The position numbers and the translations under genes were made by a program. Positions 9,068-17,194 of a stretch of 64,000 nt of DNA are shown here, piece by piece. A model generated the notes under the pieces. That model was given only the letters and a program-made list of their open reading frames with translations, did no database searches and was not told the DNA's origin. This stretch comes from an uncultured Phascolarctobacterium sp. GTDB taxonomy: Bacteria > Bacillota > Negativicutes > Acidaminococcales > Acidaminococcaceae. Numbering within the stretch: the stretch's first letter is position 1; each line of letters starts with the position of its first letter. The stretch covers positions 20,425-84,424 of the forward strand of contig CAAEPE010000030.1 in the NCBI GenBank assembly GCA_900757795.1. The letters run 5' to 3'.

Positions 9068-10450
9068 ATGAAGGCTGATTTAAGAATCATATTTTTTATA
9101 GTGATGCTGCTATTTGCAAATGCAGCTAATGCCGCTCCTATAGAAAATCTGCGTACTAGTATTACTCCTGCACGCTTGCGGATTGTGTTGGATAGTAAGG
9201 AAGCAATTCAGTATAAAGTTGATAAAAATGAAAAGCATTTGGAAATAATTCTGCCTGACAGCGCTGCCTCCAAACAGCGGGCTAAGCTCAAGGATGCCGC
9301 AGTTAAAAGCGTACAGCTTGTACCTAACGGCACTAAAGCTTCCAAGCTGCTAGTGGAACTAAACAAAGATTGTCAATATAAGGTTTATCAATTACAAAAT
9401 CCCCATCGCTTAGTAGTAGATTTATTTCGTATAAATATTGTTAAGCAAAATAAGCAGCTGGCTAAGGGCGTAACCTATACCTATTTGCAGGACGAAATGA
9501 ACGGCAGGCAGATTCAGGCTTATTTAGTTACTGTTGCGCCCAAGGCAGAGTATCGTTTGCTGCCTTTTTCTGCGGCAGGAAAATATAACGGCCGCGGACT
9601 GATTTCCCAAGCAGCTGTTCAGCAAAAAATGTTGGCGGCAATTAACGCTTCTTATTTTGATACTGACGGTTGGGTTATTGGCAACATCAAAAATCAAGGA
9701 CGGATGATGGCTGCCGATGGCTTGCCGCGGAGTGGGTATGTAGTGAAAAATGGCGAGCCGGAGATAGTGAAGGATATTGGTTACTATGGTACGGTAGCTT
9801 TGCCGGATGGCAGGAGCTTACAAATTAAAGGCATGAACAGAATGCGTATTGCTGAAGATTTAGTGCTGTATAACAGCTTTTATGCTCCGTCCACAAAGAG
9901 CAATCAATGGGGACGCGAAATAAAAATTATCAATAATCGCGTAACCGATATTGCTACGACGGGTAATATGCAGATTACTCCCGGAAGTATTATTATCAGT
10001 GGTCATGGCAGTAATGCAGCAGCTTTAGCCGGTTTAAAAATTGGCGATAAGGTAACTGTTAGTGAAACCTTGGGCAATAACGAAGCTGATAGTGCAGAAA
10101 CTGTAGTTAGCGGCGGACCATTATTGGTAGAAAACGGCATTGTAAAGGTGCGCAGCAGTGAAGAAAAAATGGCAGCCGATATTGCCAAGGGACGTGCGCC
10201 TCGTACTGCTGTAGGCATCAAAAAAGATGGCAGCATACTGTTATTAGTTGTTGACGGACGTAATAATAGCTCTGCCGGTTTAACCTTGAGCGAGCTGGCG
10301 ACTTATATGCTGCGCTTAGGAGCTAAAGAGGCAGTCAATTTTGATGGCGGCGGCAGCAGCGTAATGGCTGTAAACGGGCGTGTGGTCAATAAACCGTCCG
10401 ACGGCAAAGAACGCGCTGTAAGCATTGGCTTGGGGCTTTTCAAAGCATAA
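9068..10450 (+). CDS. Exported AMIN-domain / phosphodiester glycosidase (NAGPA) family protein
   Basis: A signal peptide (hydrophobic to about residue 20, ending ANAA) sends it across the inner membrane. Residues ~25-130 look like an AMIN domain, a beta-rich module that binds peptidoglycan (RLRIVLDS, LEIILPD, HRLVVDLFR). The remainder is a NAGPA/DUF2233 domain: AAINASYFD near residue 197, SGGPLLVENGIV, GRAPRTAVGIKKDGSILLLVVDGR, and NFDGGGSSVMAVNG near the C-terminus. Such domains hydrolyse GlcNAc phosphodiester-type linkages; the natural substrate here is unknown. An envelope-glycan role is inferred from the AMIN module and the location. Confidence 0.85.
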   Translation: MKADLRIIFFIVMLLFANAANAAPIENLRTSITPARLRIVLDSKEAIQYKVDKNEKHLEIILPDSAASKQRAKLKDAAVKSVQLVPNGTKASKLLVELNKDCQYKVYQLQNPHRLVVDLFRINIVKQNKQLAKGVTYTYLQDEMNGRQIQAYLVTVAPKAEYRLLPFSAAGKYNGRGLISQAAVQQKMLAAINASYFDTDGWVIGNIKNQGRMMAADGLPRSGYVVKNGEPEIVKDIGYYGTVALPDGRSLQIKGMNRMRIAEDLVLYNSFYAPSTKSNQWGREIKIINNRVTDIATTGNMQITPGSIIISGHGSNAAALAGLKIGDKVTVSETLGNNEADSAETVVSGGPLLVENGIVKVRSSEEKMAADIAKGRAPRTAVGIKKDGSILLLVVDGRNNSSAGLTLSELATYMLRLGAKEAVNFDGGGSSVMAVNGRVVNKPSDGKERAVSIGLGLFKA

Positions 10451-10514
10451 ACTAACAAGCATATCTGTATAGCTTTAGTTTATAATTGTTAGCGAAGTGC
10501 TCAAATTTGACAGC

Positions 10515-10543
10515 TTGTAAAAAAATATCTCAGGCTGTATAAT
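10515..10543 (+). promoter_or_regulatory. Sigma-A promoter of the lipoyl-domain gene
   Basis: TTGTAA at 10515-10520 and a perfect TATAAT at 10538-10543 with a 17-nt spacer. A TTGACA at 10507 also exists but would need a 25-nt spacer. The predicted start near 10550 lies next to the dyad at 10556. Confidence 0.65.
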
Positions 10544-10555
10544 AAAGTTAGATGT

Positions 10556-10569
10556 TGACTGATTAGTCA
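10556..10569 (+). promoter_or_regulatory. Operator-like 14-bp dyad, copy 1
   Basis: TGACTGATTAGTCA, an imperfect inverted repeat placed just downstream of the predicted transcription start. The identical 14-mer occurs at 15582-15595 in the same position relative to the tolC promoter. A TetR-family-type repressor site is the natural reading; no regulator gene is in the window. Confidence 0.6.
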
Positions 10570-10591
10570 CAAGAAAAAGGAGGGCAGTTCT

Positions 10592-10894
10592 GTGAAAAAA
10601 AGTATTTTGCTTATCGCTTTAGCGGTTTTTGTGGGTATAGCTAGTTTGCATACTGTGGGCTGCGCCGCCGTGACCGAGCAGCGTGCTGTAATCAGCGGGG
10701 AAGTAGTCGCTGAGGGATTGGTGCAGACGGGTGCTTTAGTGCAACAGGGAGATATTTTAGTCAAGGTTAAATCCTTAGCAGGAGGCAGTATTGCTGCTGC
10801 CAGAGCGACCACTGCCGGAAAAGTAAGTCAAGTTTTAGTTGAACCGGGACAGCTTATTGCTGCTGAGCAAATAGTAGCTAAAATTAGCGAATAA
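10592..10894 (+). CDS. Small exported biotinyl-lipoyl-like (HlyD-type) domain protein
   Basis: Exactly 100 residues: an N-terminal hydrophobic signal (residues ~4-24) with HTVGC, a weak lipobox, then a single barrel-sandwich hybrid domain (VISGEVVAEGLV, GALVQQGDILVKV, AGKVSQVLVEPGQLI). This is the lipoyl module of periplasmic adaptor proteins, without the coiled-coil hairpin or outer barrel, and without the Lys modified in true biotin or lipoyl carriers. The start is GTG 10592, backed by AAGGAGG at 10577-10583. The shared dyad with tolC suggests co-regulation with efflux. Its function is unproven. Confidence 0.75.
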   Translation: MKKSILLIALAVFVGIASLHTVGCAAVTEQRAVISGEVVAEGLVQTGALVQQGDILVKVKSLAGGSIAAARATTAGKVSQVLVEPGQLIAAEQIVAKISE

Positions 10895-10897
10895 ATT

Positions 10898-10925
10898 AAC
10901 CGGCGAACTGCTTCGCCGGTTTTTG
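10898..10925 (+). terminator. Intrinsic terminator after the lipoyl-domain gene
   Basis: AACCGGCGAA (10898-10907), loop CTGC, TTCGCCGGTT (10912-10921), then T's. A perfect ten-pair stem. Confidence 0.92.
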
Positions 10926-10941
10926 AATACTAGGAGAAATT

Positions 10942-12612
10942 ATGAAAGCTTTTATTTTAACCTTGTGCCTATGTTTACATTTAGTTACAACTGCGGCGGC
11001 TAATGTTTCTTTGATGCCCATCCGCGACTTGCGTCCGGGAATGCAGGGCATCGGCAAAACGGTAATTCAGGGAGATACTATTGAGGAGTTCAATGCAGAA
11101 ATTTTAGGCGTGCAGGGCAATGAAGCGACTGGCTACAGTATTTTTGTGCGTTTGTATGGCGATTTGATAGAAAAAACAGGCGGCGTAGCTCAGGGAATGA
11201 GCGGCAGTCCCGTATATGTAGACGGACGTTTGGTAGGCGCCGTAGCCTTTGGTAAAACCTTTAACGACCCGCATTATTGTTTTTTAACCCCTATTGGCAG
11301 TATGCTTAGTCTATTAGATGAACCAAAATTGCAGCTCCATGATTGGCTTCCCCAGGGAACGGCATTACAGGCTGGCGGCTTTACTAATTACGGTTTGGAG
11401 TATCTGCAAAATAAGCTGTCTGCTTTAGGTCTAGATGCAGTAGGTGCCGGCGGTGCAGGTCATACCTCTGCTAAGGATTTGGAGCCGGGCAGCGCTGTGG
11501 GCGCTTCTGTTATGCAGGGCGATATGACCTTGGGAGCGTTAGGCACTGTAACCTGGACTGATGATAAGGGACAGGTGCTGGCTTTTGGCCATCCCTTTAT
11601 GCAGCGGGGCAGCAGCAACTTTTATATGACTAAAGCGTGGGTATTGGGCGTTGTTCCCAATATGCAGAGCGCTTACAAAGTTGGCAACATGGGTGAACCT
11701 GTGGGACGTTTCAATCAAGACCGTTCCAGCGGCATTGGCGGCAGTCAAGGCGCTTTGCCTAGCGCAGTGCCCGTGTTTGTTACTGCCAATGACAGCGACC
11801 GCGGACAGGGCAGCAGTATGCGCGTGCAGATAGTAGAGGACGAGGCTTTGGCTCCTGTTTTGGTAGATGCGGCGGTTGTCAATACCATCAGCAAAACCGT
11901 AGATAGAAACGGCGGCGGTACGGCGCGTCTGCGTTTTACGATTACGGGTGTGGACAGCAAAAAAAATCCTTTAAGCATTGAGCGCGAGAATATGTTTTAC
12001 TCCAATGATGCCTTGCTGAAAAATGTTAATGCAGAATTGGTAGAAGCGGTCACTATTTTAATGCAGAACAAATTTGAACCTGTTAAGCTATACGGGATTA
12101 CTGTAGAAGCGCAGGTAAGTGAGCAGGCGCAGGTAGCAGAAATTGTACGTGTGCAAGCAGCTAAAAGGCAGGTTGTTCCAGGTGAAAAGCTGGCTATTGA
12201 CGTCACCATGAAGCCTTATCGCGCTGAAGAGTTTACGAAAACCATATATTTTACTATTCCTAAAGACCATCCTGGAGGTCGTTTAGCTTTGCAGGTACGC
12301 GGAGGCAGTAGCATGGCGTGGATAATCGAACTTTTGCGCAAGCAGCAGCAGGAGGGAGTTCCGGCGGCTAAAAATCAGGAAAAAAGCCGCACTTTGGCAG
12401 ACTATGTGAAAAGCGCCAATACAGCGGATAAAAATAACGAAATTATCGTAGATATTGCCACAGACCAGCAGGCTATGGATATGAATGCTGTTGCGGCAGG
12501 TCAGGAGGCAGGACTTGCCGGAATGTTGGCAGGCTCGCCCTTTAAGCAAAAATATCCCTTTGACTTTATCATTGACGGCGAGGGAGAATTAAATATCGAA
12601 ATTGTAAAATAA
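10942..12612 (+). CDS. Exported SpoIVB-type (S55) serine peptidase domain protein
   Basis: A signal peptide (residues 1-20) is followed by an S55 peptidase-like region: GGVAQGMSGSPVYVDGRLVGAV near residues 80-100 carries the nucleophile Ser, and VLAFGHPFM near 212-220 supplies a His. In B. subtilis SpoIVB the corresponding GH motif comes before the QGMSGSP motif, so the order is swapped here. The C-terminal half (~300-556) is beta-rich and unassigned. Location should be periplasmic. Its substrate is unknown; a sporulation role is not implied by anything nearby. The start ATG 10942 follows AGGAG at about 10931. Confidence 0.8.
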   Translation: MKAFILTLCLCLHLVTTAAANVSLMPIRDLRPGMQGIGKTVIQGDTIEEFNAEILGVQGNEATGYSIFVRLYGDLIEKTGGVAQGMSGSPVYVDGRLVGAVAFGKTFNDPHYCFLTPIGSMLSLLDEPKLQLHDWLPQGTALQAGGFTNYGLEYLQNKLSALGLDAVGAGGAGHTSAKDLEPGSAVGASVMQGDMTLGALGTVTWTDDKGQVLAFGHPFMQRGSSNFYMTKAWVLGVVPNMQSAYKVGNMGEPVGRFNQDRSSGIGGSQGALPSAVPVFVTANDSDRGQGSSMRVQIVEDEALAPVLVDAAVVNTISKTVDRNGGGTARLRFTITGVDSKKNPLSIERENMFYSNDALLKNVNAELVEAVTILMQNKFEPVKLYGITVEAQVSEQAQVAEIVRVQAAKRQVVPGEKLAIDVTMKPYRAEEFTKTIYFTIPKDHPGGRLALQVRGGSSMAWIIELLRKQQQEGVPAAKNQEKSRTLADYVKSANTADKNNEIIVDIATDQQAMDMNAVAAGQEAGLAGMLAGSPFKQKYPFDFIIDGEGELNIEIVK

Positions 12613-12710
12613 AAAAAGCCGTAAAATTATATGTTAAGATTGACTTTCGTCATATAAATGTCATAATTTTAGTATATAATTAAGTTAACAACAAAGAAAA
12701 GGACATAAAT

Positions 12711-13481
12711 ATGTTTACATCTATTTGCGATGTTTTGGGCAAAAGAATAATAAGCTTTTGTGCAGCCGGCGGCAGAATAACTATCTTATTTCTGCAAACG
12801 CTCAAGCGGCTGAAGGACGCAGATTGGCACGAAGTAGTGCGTCAAATGGCGCTTTTAGGCGCTGATTCCTTGCCTATTGTGCTGATGACAATTTTATGTA
12901 CGGGCATGGTGTTTTCCGTGCAGACAGCTAAGGAATTTGTTCGCTTAGGCGCTTCATCAACTGTCGGCGGCATTGTGGCTATCGCTATGGCGCGCGAGCT
13001 GGTGCCTGTGCTGGTAGGTGTGGTCGTTGCCGGACGTATCGGCGCAGCTATTGCAGCGGAGCTTGGTACTATGAAGGTTACGGAGCAGATAGATGCTTTG
13101 CGGGTTATGGCTGCCAATCCCGTTAGCTTTTTAGTGGTGCCGCGATTTATTGCTATGGTACTGATGATGCCGCTGTTAGTGGTTTTCGCTAATTTCATCG
13201 GTAATATCGGCGGTTGGATTGTGGCGCATTATTACGCGGGAATTGGTACTTTTACCTATACCAATTCTATTAAAACTTTGGCAGAATTTTATGATGTATT
13301 CGGCGGTATGCTTAAAAGCTGTGTTTTTGGTGCCATTATTGCCATTATCGGCTGTTATAAAGGGCTTAACGCTCCTAACGGCGCTGAGGGCGTTGGCTTG
13401 GCAACTACGGCCTCTGTAGTTTTGTCCATTATTTTGATTTTTATTTTTAATTATTTTTTATCAATTGTGATTTATATTTAG
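12711..13481 (+). CDS. mlaE: Lipid-transport ABC permease MlaE
   Basis: Integral inner-membrane permease of the Mla phospholipid-trafficking ABC system. It has 256 residues with about five to six hydrophobic helices, and the MlaE/YrbE signatures ELVPVLVGVVVAGRIGAAIAAELGTMKVTEQIDALRVMA (coupling helix contacting the ATPase, residues ~96-134) and PRFIAMVLMMPLL. It heads the mlaE-mlaF-mlaD operon: the next gene starts 11 nt downstream. Known partners in E. coli (MlaB, MlaC, MlaA) are not in this window. Confidence 0.95.
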   Translation: MFTSICDVLGKRIISFCAAGGRITILFLQTLKRLKDADWHEVVRQMALLGADSLPIVLMTILCTGMVFSVQTAKEFVRLGASSTVGGIVAIAMARELVPVLVGVVVAGRIGAAIAAELGTMKVTEQIDALRVMAANPVSFLVVPRFIAMVLMMPLLVVFANFIGNIGGWIVAHYYAGIGTFTYTNSIKTLAEFYDVFGGMLKSCVFGAIIAIIGCYKGLNAPNGAEGVGLATTASVVLSIILIFIFNYFLSIVIYI

Positions 13482-13492
13482 GAGTTGGCGTT

Positions 13493-14266
13493 ATGGATAA
13501 TGTAGAGTCAATGATTAAAATTCGCCAACTGAAAATTGCTTTTGGAGACAAAATTGTCTTAAATAATTTAGATTTAGACGTATATCGCGGCGAGACCTTG
13601 GCGATTATCGGGCCGTCAGGTACGGGTAAAAGCACGGTTATTAAGGTGCTTACGGGTCTTTTAGCGCCGACGGACGGCAGCGTTGTGATTGACGGTCAGG
13701 AAACAAAGGACTTTGACGAGGAAGAGTGGGATAGCTTGCGCAGCCGCATGGGTGTTGTGTTTCAGTATTCCGCACTGTTTGATTTTCTCAGCGTAGGTGA
13801 AAATGTTGCATTTGGTTTAAGACGGCATTTTCAGTTGTCTGAGGAGGAAGTACAGCAGCGGGTAGCAACGTTGCTGGAAATGGTTGGCATGCCTAATACG
13901 CAGAACATGCTGCCGTCAGAGCTTTCCGGCGGCATGAAAAAGCGCGTGGCATTATCTAGGGCGTTGGCTATGGAGCCTAACATAGTGCTTTATGATGAAC
14001 CAACTTCCGGATTAGATCCTGTAATGACAATGACGATTTCCCGCCTGATTCGCAAGACACAGCAGACGTTAGGAGTGACTTCCGTATTGGTAACTCACGA
14101 TATGGCTTCCGCCTATTATGCGGCTGACCGTATTGCTATGCTGGATAAAGGAAAAATAGTTCAGTTGGGTACGCCTGACGAAATTAAAGCAAGTAAAAAT
14201 CCGATTGTATATGCTTTTATCAACGGATTGGAAAGAAAAGAGGAGTATGCAGATGGGGAGCAGTGA
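13493..14266 (+). CDS. mlaF: Lipid-transport ABC ATPase MlaF
   Basis: Cytosolic ATP-binding subunit driving MlaE. Walker A GPSGTGKST near residue 40, Q-loop VFQYSALFDFLSVGEN, signature LSGGMKKRVALSRAL near 146, Walker B IVLYDEPTSGLDP, and the H-loop His in VLVTHD. The 257-residue length is standard. It overlaps the mlaD start by 14 nt. As in other MlaF proteins, the ALFDFLSV segment after the Q-loop is conserved. Confidence 0.95.
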   Translation: MDNVESMIKIRQLKIAFGDKIVLNNLDLDVYRGETLAIIGPSGTGKSTVIKVLTGLLAPTDGSVVIDGQETKDFDEEEWDSLRSRMGVVFQYSALFDFLSVGENVAFGLRRHFQLSEEEVQQRVATLLEMVGMPNTQNMLPSELSGGMKKRVALSRALAMEPNIVLYDEPTSGLDPVMTMTISRLIRKTQQTLGVTSVLVTHDMASAYYAADRIAMLDKGKIVQLGTPDEIKASKNPIVYAFINGLERKEEYADGEQ

Positions 14267-15521
14267 AGTTAAGGTAGGCGCATTCGCTTTAGGCGGCGCC
14301 GCAGTGCTGGCAGGAATTATTACCTTTATGGGAGCGTTTTCCTTTGGCAAAAACGGTTATGAACTGCACATTGATTATCCTCAGGTAAGCGGCCTAATGC
14401 CGGGGCACGTAGTGCGCTATGCAGGCGTGCAGGTGGGTACGGTAAAAAAACTCAATGTTGCTCCTAATAAGGTAGAAGTTATTGCTGAAATAGATGATAA
14501 TATCAAAATACCGCAAGGTTCTGTATTTACTATTGCTGCGGACGGTATTATGGGAGAAAAATTTGTCAGCATTGTGCCTCCTAGCAAGCAGGGACAAGGC
14601 TTTATTGCTGAAGGAAGCAATGTACAGGGCGTTCCCGGCGGTGGTATGGAAGAATTTTTTGCTAATTCCGGTGATTTGGTAACGCGCATGGAAAATATTG
14701 TGACGGCCTTTGAAAATGTTTTTGGTGATAAAGAAGTGCAGCAATCCATGAAAGCTGGGTTTAAAAATATGCAGGGCATCACGGAAAACATGAATACCTT
14801 TACTAAGGTAATGGCCGAAGTAGCTGTTGGCAATCAGCAGGATATTATGCAAATGGTGCATCAAATCAACGAGCTGACTAAGAGAATGAACGCTACTGCC
14901 GGTTATGTGGAAAGTATTATGCAGGGCGTGGACAACAACGGTGAAACAGGGCGCAATATGGCGTCTATTGTTAAGAATATGGCGGACACCACTCAGCGTA
15001 TGGAAAATATTGTGCAGATGCTGGAAAGTGTAGCGCAGGACCCGGTGACTAAGCAATCGCTGAAAGATACGTTGGTCAATGTTAAAGAAACCAGCGCTAA
15101 AGCCAATAAACTCATGGGAACCTTAACTGATGCAAAAATTTCTGCAGATGCAGGTTATACTATGAAGGGGCACGATTGGCGCGGCAATTTAGGCGTAACA
15201 CTTACTCCTAGCGACACAGCTTTTCTATATATGGGAGGCTACGACATCGGTGAAGCCAATAAATTTGATGTTATTATGGGACGTAAGCTGGGAAATGCTG
15301 CCGTAAGTATGGGAGCTATGCAGGGAGAATTCGGTGTAGGCTTGAGCTATGACTTGAGCAAGGATTTTAAACTGTATTCTCAAATTTATGATTTTGACAA
15401 TACTAAGGTACGCGTTGGCGGAGAGCTGCGTCTGACAGATAGCTTTTCTCTTTACGGTGAAACTATGGATGTGCGCGGCAGTAAAAGAGATGCGTATATG
15501 GGCGTAAGAACATATTTCTAA
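14253..15521 (+). CDS. mlaD: MCE-domain protein MlaD with C-terminal beta-barrel
   Basis: An N-terminal transmembrane anchor (residues ~8-30) and one MCE domain (YPQVSGLMPGHVVRYAGVQVGTVKKL, near 40-120) bind lipid. The middle (~130-290) is a long amphipathic helical stretch rich in M/N/V. The last ~130 residues alternate polar and hydrophobic residues in strand-like repeats (GNLGVTLTP, AFLYMGGYDI, FGVGLSYDL, FSLYGETMDV) and end in YMGVRTYF with terminal Phe, as in outer-membrane barrels. This matches the trans-envelope MlaD reported in Veillonella. The start ATG 14253 has AGGAG 7 nt upstream; ATG 14247 is too close to it. Confidence 0.92.
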   Translation: MGSSEVKVGAFALGGAAVLAGIITFMGAFSFGKNGYELHIDYPQVSGLMPGHVVRYAGVQVGTVKKLNVAPNKVEVIAEIDDNIKIPQGSVFTIAADGIMGEKFVSIVPPSKQGQGFIAEGSNVQGVPGGGMEEFFANSGDLVTRMENIVTAFENVFGDKEVQQSMKAGFKNMQGITENMNTFTKVMAEVAVGNQQDIMQMVHQINELTKRMNATAGYVESIMQGVDNNGETGRNMASIVKNMADTTQRMENIVQMLESVAQDPVTKQSLKDTLVNVKETSAKANKLMGTLTDAKISADAGYTMKGHDWRGNLGVTLTPSDTAFLYMGGYDIGEANKFDVIMGRKLGNAAVSMGAMQGEFGVGLSYDLSKDFKLYSQIYDFDNTKVRVGGELRLTDSFSLYGETMDVRGSKRDAYMGVRTYF

Positions 15522-15542
15522 GGCTTGTTACATAAATTTCAT

Positions 15543-15571
15543 TTGACAATTGCTGGTAAAGAAAATATAAT
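15543..15571 (+). promoter_or_regulatory. Consensus sigma-A promoter of tolC
   Basis: TTGACA at 15543-15548 and TATAAT at 15566-15571 with a 17-nt spacer: a perfect consensus promoter, so the gene would be strongly expressed unless repressed. Confidence 0.85.
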
Positions 15572-15580
15572 TTTTGTATA

Positions 15581-15596
15581 CTGACTGATTAGTCAG
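15581..15596 (+). promoter_or_regulatory. Operator-like dyad, copy 2
   Basis: CTGACTGATTAGTCAG: seven of eight base pairs are symmetric. It covers roughly +3 to +18 of the predicted tolC transcript, a position where a bound repressor would block transcription. The inner 14 bases are identical to those at 10556-10569. Confidence 0.65.
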
Positions 15597-15616
15597 AACT
15601 GATTGGAGGTTTCCTG

Positions 15617-16987
15617 ATGACTAGAAATATATTTAATAAACGCTTTTTGGTGTTGTCCGCAGCGATTACCATGTTGATGAGTCAGTCCGCGTTTGCCGGC
15701 GAAACAGTAGAGCTGAATTTGCAGGACGCTATGGAACGCGCTTTCCAAACCAATCCGGCGATTACTATTGCCGGTTATGAACGGGATAGCGCTCGTGCAA
15801 ACTACAACGCTGCTCGTCAAAGTCGTGGTATTTCTATTAGCGGCACCCATAGAACTAATCGTGGTGGTTATGACGACAATCATTTGATTGGCGGCGTATT
15901 TACTAAACAAATAAGCAACACTCATGCCAATGGCTTGAGCGCCAGTATACCTCTTTATACCGGCGGTAAGTTAAGTGGTACAATTAAGCAGGCTAAGGCA
16001 GGCTATTTGATTTCCGAGCAGGGCGTACAAAAAGCGTATAACGATATGCGCTCCACTGTTACCAACGGTTATTTTGGTATGCTGCAGGCTGATAATATGC
16101 AGAAGCTGGGACGTGAGTCTGTAGATCGCTTGACTGATCACTTAAAAAATGTACAGGCTCAATATGATGTAGGCGTTGTTGCCAGAGTGGACGTGCTGCG
16201 CAGTCAGGTAGAACTTGCTAACGCTAAACAAAGCTTGATCCAAGCAGAAAACTCTTATCAAATTGCCGAAGCTAATCTGAATAAAATTGTTGGCTTGCCT
16301 ATGGATACTCAGCTGAAGCTGGATAATATTCTCGTTTATACTCCTTACGATAAAGATTTACCTTATTGCTTAGCTTTTGCCAACGACCATCGTCCGGAGC
16401 TGGAGCAGGCAAAACAAAATGTAGAAGCTGCTAAAGGAGCTTTGCGCGTAGCTATTTCCGGGCATATGCCGCAGGTTGCTGCCGTAGCAGAGCAGAACTG
16501 GAGCGATACAAATTGGCCCGGTGACGAAAACGGTAACTGGGGCGTTGGTGTAACCGTTAATTTGAATATTTTTGATACTGGCGTTACCAATTCTAAAATT
16601 CATGGCGCGGAAGCAGACTTAGCCAAGGCTCATGAAAACTATCGCGATACTGTTGACGCAGTAAATTTGGACGTTCGTACCAATTATTTAGGTCTGCGCG
16701 AGGCAGAAAAACGTATTGATACTACTCATTTGGCAGTATCTCAAGCCGAAGAGGATTATCGTATTGCTCAGCTGCGGTACATGAACGGCGTTGGTACTAA
16801 TACCGATGTTTTAGATGCGCAGGTTGCTTTGACTGACGCTAAAACAAATTATTTACAGGCACTTTACGATTACAACACCTGCAAGACAGATTTGGAAACT
16901 GCTATTGGTGTGCCCATGCAATTCCCTGCTAAAATAGTTGTTGACCCTAAGCTTGCAGAGGCAGAAGAAGCTGCTAATAAAAAATAA
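15617..16987 (+). CDS. TolC-family outer-membrane efflux protein
   Basis: Trimeric outer-membrane channel with a periplasmic helical tunnel, used by efflux pumps and type I secretion. It has 456 residues: signal peptide ending SAFAGE (~residue 27), then two repeated OEP domains; the repeat is visible as VGVVARVDVLRSQVELANAKQSL near 190 and NGVGTNTDVLDAQVALTDAKTNY near 390. LSASIPLYTGGKLSG and VTVNLNIFDTG are the paired beta-strand entries. No pump or full-length adaptor gene lies beside it, so it may serve several systems. The promoter and operator are described separately. Confidence 0.94.
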   Translation: MTRNIFNKRFLVLSAAITMLMSQSAFAGETVELNLQDAMERAFQTNPAITIAGYERDSARANYNAARQSRGISISGTHRTNRGGYDDNHLIGGVFTKQISNTHANGLSASIPLYTGGKLSGTIKQAKAGYLISEQGVQKAYNDMRSTVTNGYFGMLQADNMQKLGRESVDRLTDHLKNVQAQYDVGVVARVDVLRSQVELANAKQSLIQAENSYQIAEANLNKIVGLPMDTQLKLDNILVYTPYDKDLPYCLAFANDHRPELEQAKQNVEAAKGALRVAISGHMPQVAAVAEQNWSDTNWPGDENGNWGVGVTVNLNIFDTGVTNSKIHGAEADLAKAHENYRDTVDAVNLDVRTNYLGLREAEKRIDTTHLAVSQAEEDYRIAQLRYMNGVGTNTDVLDAQVALTDAKTNYLQALYDYNTCKTDLETAIGVPMQFPAKIVVDPKLAEAEEAANKK

Positions 16988-17003
16988 AATATATTTAGGC
17001 TTT

Positions 17004-17035
17004 ACGCCTGCGGCATCATGCCGCAGGCGTTTTTG
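17004..17035 (+). terminator. Intrinsic terminator after tolC
   Basis: ACGCCTGCGGCA (17004-17015), loop TCA, TGCCGCAGGCGT (17019-17030), then TTTTTG. A perfect 12-pair stem. Confidence 0.95.
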
Positions 17036-17194
17036 TATGCACAGTCAAAAAATAAACGCAAGAAAATTTTTTATCTTTACAGGAAGATAGAAGAGTATGT
17101 CGAAATAATATAAGTCAAAGTGTTTTTACTAAAAACGAAGAGTTGTGACACACTTTTGTCACGAACACTTGGTAGAATAAAAATGGTGACTTAT

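Noticed and set aside
10507..10543. TTGACA at 10507 as the -35 of the lipoyl-domain gene
   Set aside because: The spacer to TATAAT would be 25 nt; TTGTAA at 10515 gives 17 nt.
14394..15056. 220-aa minus-strand frame opposite mlaD
   Set aside because: His/Phe-rich translation typical of antisense reading of an alternating coding sequence; no start signals.
17141..17166. GTGACA...TGTCAC inverted repeat upstream of tamB as an operator
   Set aside because: Symmetric, but single-copy here and not aligned with a convincing promoter.
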